This document shows, piece after piece, positions 62,154 to 64,000 of a stretch of 64,000 nt of DNA. The stretch's first letter is position 1. Every line of letters begins with the position of its first letter. Under the pieces are notes generated by a model. It did no database searches. It worked only from the letters and a program-made list of their open reading frames with translations, and was not told the origin of the DNA. The DNA lies in assembly GCA_039808365.1 (NCBI GenBank), contig JBDHSX010000003.1:1-64000 (forward strand), written 5' to 3'. The DNA is from 62-47 sp039808365 (GTDB taxonomy: Bacteria > Pseudomonadota > Alphaproteobacteria > Rhizobiales > Xanthobacteraceae). The position numbers and the translations under genes were made by a program.

Positions 62154-63074
62154 ATGAGCTGGATGCCGTCCAACGATCCGATCCTCGGCAACCCGCAGAC
62201 GTGCGACGCGCTCGACCTCGTCATCGTGCCGCGCACCCGCGACCTCGGCGACGGCTTCGCGGTGCGTCGCGCGCTGCCGCACGGCAGGCGACAGATGGTC
62301 GGGCCGTTCATCTTCTTCGATCACTTCGGTCCGGTGCAGTTCATCTCCGGACAGGGCATGGACGTGCGGCCGCATCCGCATATCGGGCTCGCCACCGTCA
62401 CCTATCTCTTCGACGGTTCGATCATGCACCGCGACAGCGAAGGAAACGTGCAGGAAATCCAGCCCGGCGCCATGAACCTGATGACCGCGGGGCGCGGCAT
62501 CGCCCATTCCGAGCGCACGCCGGACGTCCAGCGCGCCAACGGCCAGAAGATGCTCGGGCTGCAAAGCTGGATCGCGCTGCCGAAGGATCGCGAGGAAATC
62601 GCGCCGACTTTCCAGCATTACGGCGCCGAAAGCCTGCCGCATGTGCGGGACACCGGATTCACCGCGCGCGTCATCGCCGGCCGTTCGTTCGGCGTGGCGT
62701 CGAACGTCGATATGGTGTCGCCATGGTTCTATGTCGAAGTCGCGCTCGACGAAGGCAAGAGCGTGCCGCTCGACGCCGACCACGAGGAGCGCGCGATCTA
62801 CCTCGTCGACGGCGAAATCGAGATCGCCGGCGACCGCCACGAGGGTCCGCGCATGCTGATCTTCCGCCCCGGCGACCGCATCACCGTGCGCGCCACCCGA
62901 CCGACGCGCATGATGTTCCTCGGCGGCACCGCGCTGGAAGGCCCGCGCTATGTCTGGTGGAATTTCGTGTCCTCCAGCAAGGAACGGATCGAGCAGGCCA
63001 AGGAGGACTGGAAAAGCGGACGCTTCGAGGCGGTGCCGAACGAGACCGAATTCATCCCGCTGCCGGAGCGATAG
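62154..63074 (+). CDS. Pirin-family protein
   Basis: The 306-residue double-cupin protein has the pirin metal site in RPHPHIGLATVTYLFDGSIMHRDSEG (His, His, His) and the following Glu in IAHSERTPD, plus FIFFDHFGPVQF. Some bacterial pirins are quercetinases; others are regulators. ATG 62154 with GGGGTG just upstream is taken as the start; in-frame ATG 62142 or TTG 62124 would add 4 or 10 residues. It lies 65 bp before purC. Confidence 0.9.
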   Translation: MSWMPSNDPILGNPQTCDALDLVIVPRTRDLGDGFAVRRALPHGRRQMVGPFIFFDHFGPVQFISGQGMDVRPHPHIGLATVTYLFDGSIMHRDSEGNVQEIQPGAMNLMTAGRGIAHSERTPDVQRANGQKMLGLQSWIALPKDREEIAPTFQHYGAESLPHVRDTGFTARVIAGRSFGVASNVDMVSPWFYVEVALDEGKSVPLDADHEERAIYLVDGEIEIAGDRHEGPRMLIFRPGDRITVRATRPTRMMFLGGTALEGPRYVWWNFVSSSKERIEQAKEDWKSGRFEAVPNETEFIPLPER

Positions 63075-63139
63075 GACTTTGCAGGCGGCGCGGCGCGGCG
63101 TATCACCGGGCTTTCCGTCCTGCCTGGAAGTGACACGCC

Positions 63140-64000
63140 ATGACCACGATGCTCGCCAGCGACCTGCCCCTGCCGCGACTGGGACGCGGCAAGGTCCGCG
63201 ATATCTACGACGCCGGCGATGACCGCGTGCTGCTGGTGACCACCGACCGCATCAGCGCCTTCGACGTGGTGATGGGCGAGACCATTCCGATGAAGGGCGC
63301 GGTGCTGACCCAGACCAGCGCGTTCTGGTTTCGGCAACTCGGCGACACCGTGCCGCATCACATGATCAGCGCCGACGCCGACGCCATCATCGACGCCGTG
63401 CCGGTGCTGCGCGACCATCGCGACGCGCTCAAGGGCCGCGCGATGCTGTGCCGGCGCACCACGGTTTTTCCGATCGAATGCGTGATCCGCGGTTACCTCT
63501 CCGGTTCGGCGTGGAAGGAATACGCGCAGTCCGGCACGCTGGCGGGCGAGACGCTGCCCGCCGGGCTGGTCGAGAGCATCAAGCTCACGCCCGCGATCTT
63601 CAGCCCGGCGACCAAGGCCGAGACCGGCCACGACGAGAACATCACCGTGGCGCGCATGCGCGAGATCATCGGCGCGGAAGCCACTGGCGCGCTGGAACGC
63701 ATGACGCGCGACATTTATGCGCGCGGCGAGGCGGTGGCGCGCGAACGCGGCATCATCATCGCCGACACGAAATTCGAATTCGGCCGCGACAAGGACGGCA
63801 ACATCCTGCTGATCGACGAGGCGATGACGCCGGACAGTTCGCGCTTCTGGGCGGTCGACGCCTATCAGCCCGGCCGCCCGCAGGCGAGCTTCGACAAGCA
63901 GCCCTTGCGCGATTATCTCGACGCCGAGCGCCGCGCCGGACGCTGGAACGGCGAAGCGCCGCCGCCGCCATTGCCGGCCGCCGTGGTCGACGCCACCAGC
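63140..64000 (+). CDS. purC: Phosphoribosylaminoimidazole-succinocarboxamide synthase (5' part, runs off the window)
   Basis: Positions 63140-64000 form 287 open codons with no stop. SAICAR synthetase joins aspartate to CAIR in purine synthesis. Visible motifs are RGKVRDIYDAGDDRVLLVTTDRISAFD, IECVIRGYLSGSAWKEY, LPAGLVESIKLTPAIFSPATKAETGHDENI and LIDEAMTPDSSRFW. The frame already exceeds the roughly 240 residues of the usual bacterial PurC and resembles the longer yeast Ade1-type form of about 300 residues. ATG 63149 is an alternative start. Confidence 0.95.
   Translation, partial: MTTMLASDLPLPRLGRGKVRDIYDAGDDRVLLVTTDRISAFDVVMGETIPMKGAVLTQTSAFWFRQLGDTVPHHMISADADAIIDAVPVLRDHRDALKGRAMLCRRTTVFPIECVIRGYLSGSAWKEYAQSGTLAGETLPAGLVESIKLTPAIFSPATKAETGHDENITVARMREIIGAEATGALERMTRDIYARGEAVARERGIIIADTKFEFGRDKDGNILLIDEAMTPDSSRFWAVDAYQPGRPQASFDKQPLRDYLDAERRAGRWNGEAPPPPLPAAVVDATS

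Overview
The window (about 64 kb, visibly GC-rich) looks like a chromosomal segment from an alphaproteobacterium of the Hyphomicrobiales, most like the Bradyrhizobium / Rhodopseudomonas / Afipia group. Supporting signs are the gene order rpsT-dnaA-dnaN-recF-gyrB, monomeric isocitrate dehydrogenase, a MaeB malic enzyme with a C-terminal phosphotransacetylase-like domain, EcfG-type stress promoters, and interspersed palindromic repeats of the kind that create false N-termini reading MAGSSPAMT. I see no tRNA, rRNA, CRISPR array, transposase or phage gene.

Layout. 1-10 kb: core metabolism (icd end, putA with divergent Lrp-type putR, HU, pyrC, maeB). 10-19 kb: HAD hydrolase, VWA/MoxR pair, leuD, a zincin-like protease, small secreted proteins, PilZ, ogt, FAH-family and MBL-fold hydrolases. 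19-24.5 kb: a trehalose/stress block (SDR, otsA, otsB, MFS transporter, DUF3175) with GGAAC-N16-CGTT promoters. 24.7-30.7 kb: acyl-CoA synthetase, HD-GYP protein, dienelactone hydrolase, polysaccharide export lipoprotein, msrA. 30.9-39.4 kb: rpsT, a 1.2 kb non-coding region with one perfect DnaA box and an AT-rich tract, then dnaA, dnaN, recF and gyrB. 39.6-57.5 kb: an accessory catabolic island. 57.7-64 kb: acid-CoA ligase, FUSC protein, MmgE/PrpD protein, pirin and the start of purC.

The accessory island is the most interesting part. A minus-strand operon (aldehyde dehydrogenase, class III aminotransferase, two SDRs) diverges from an IclR regulator and a second class III omega-aminotransferase. 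Next comes a Tat-exported dipeptide-type ABC transporter whose operon includes a cytoplasmic hydrolase resembling 6-aminohexanoate-dimer hydrolase (NylB) and ends in a MarR regulator. A convergent operon encodes a Tm-1-like (UPF0261) protein, a HAD hydrolase and a leaderless gamma-glutamyltransferase. The promoter regions at the two outer ends of these convergent operons (46501-46519 and 57672-57690) share a 19-bp operator-like sequence with 16 identities. This suggests one regulon for uptake, intracellular amide or gamma-glutamyl cleavage, and then transamination and oxidation of an omega-amino compound. The substrate is not evident from sequence.
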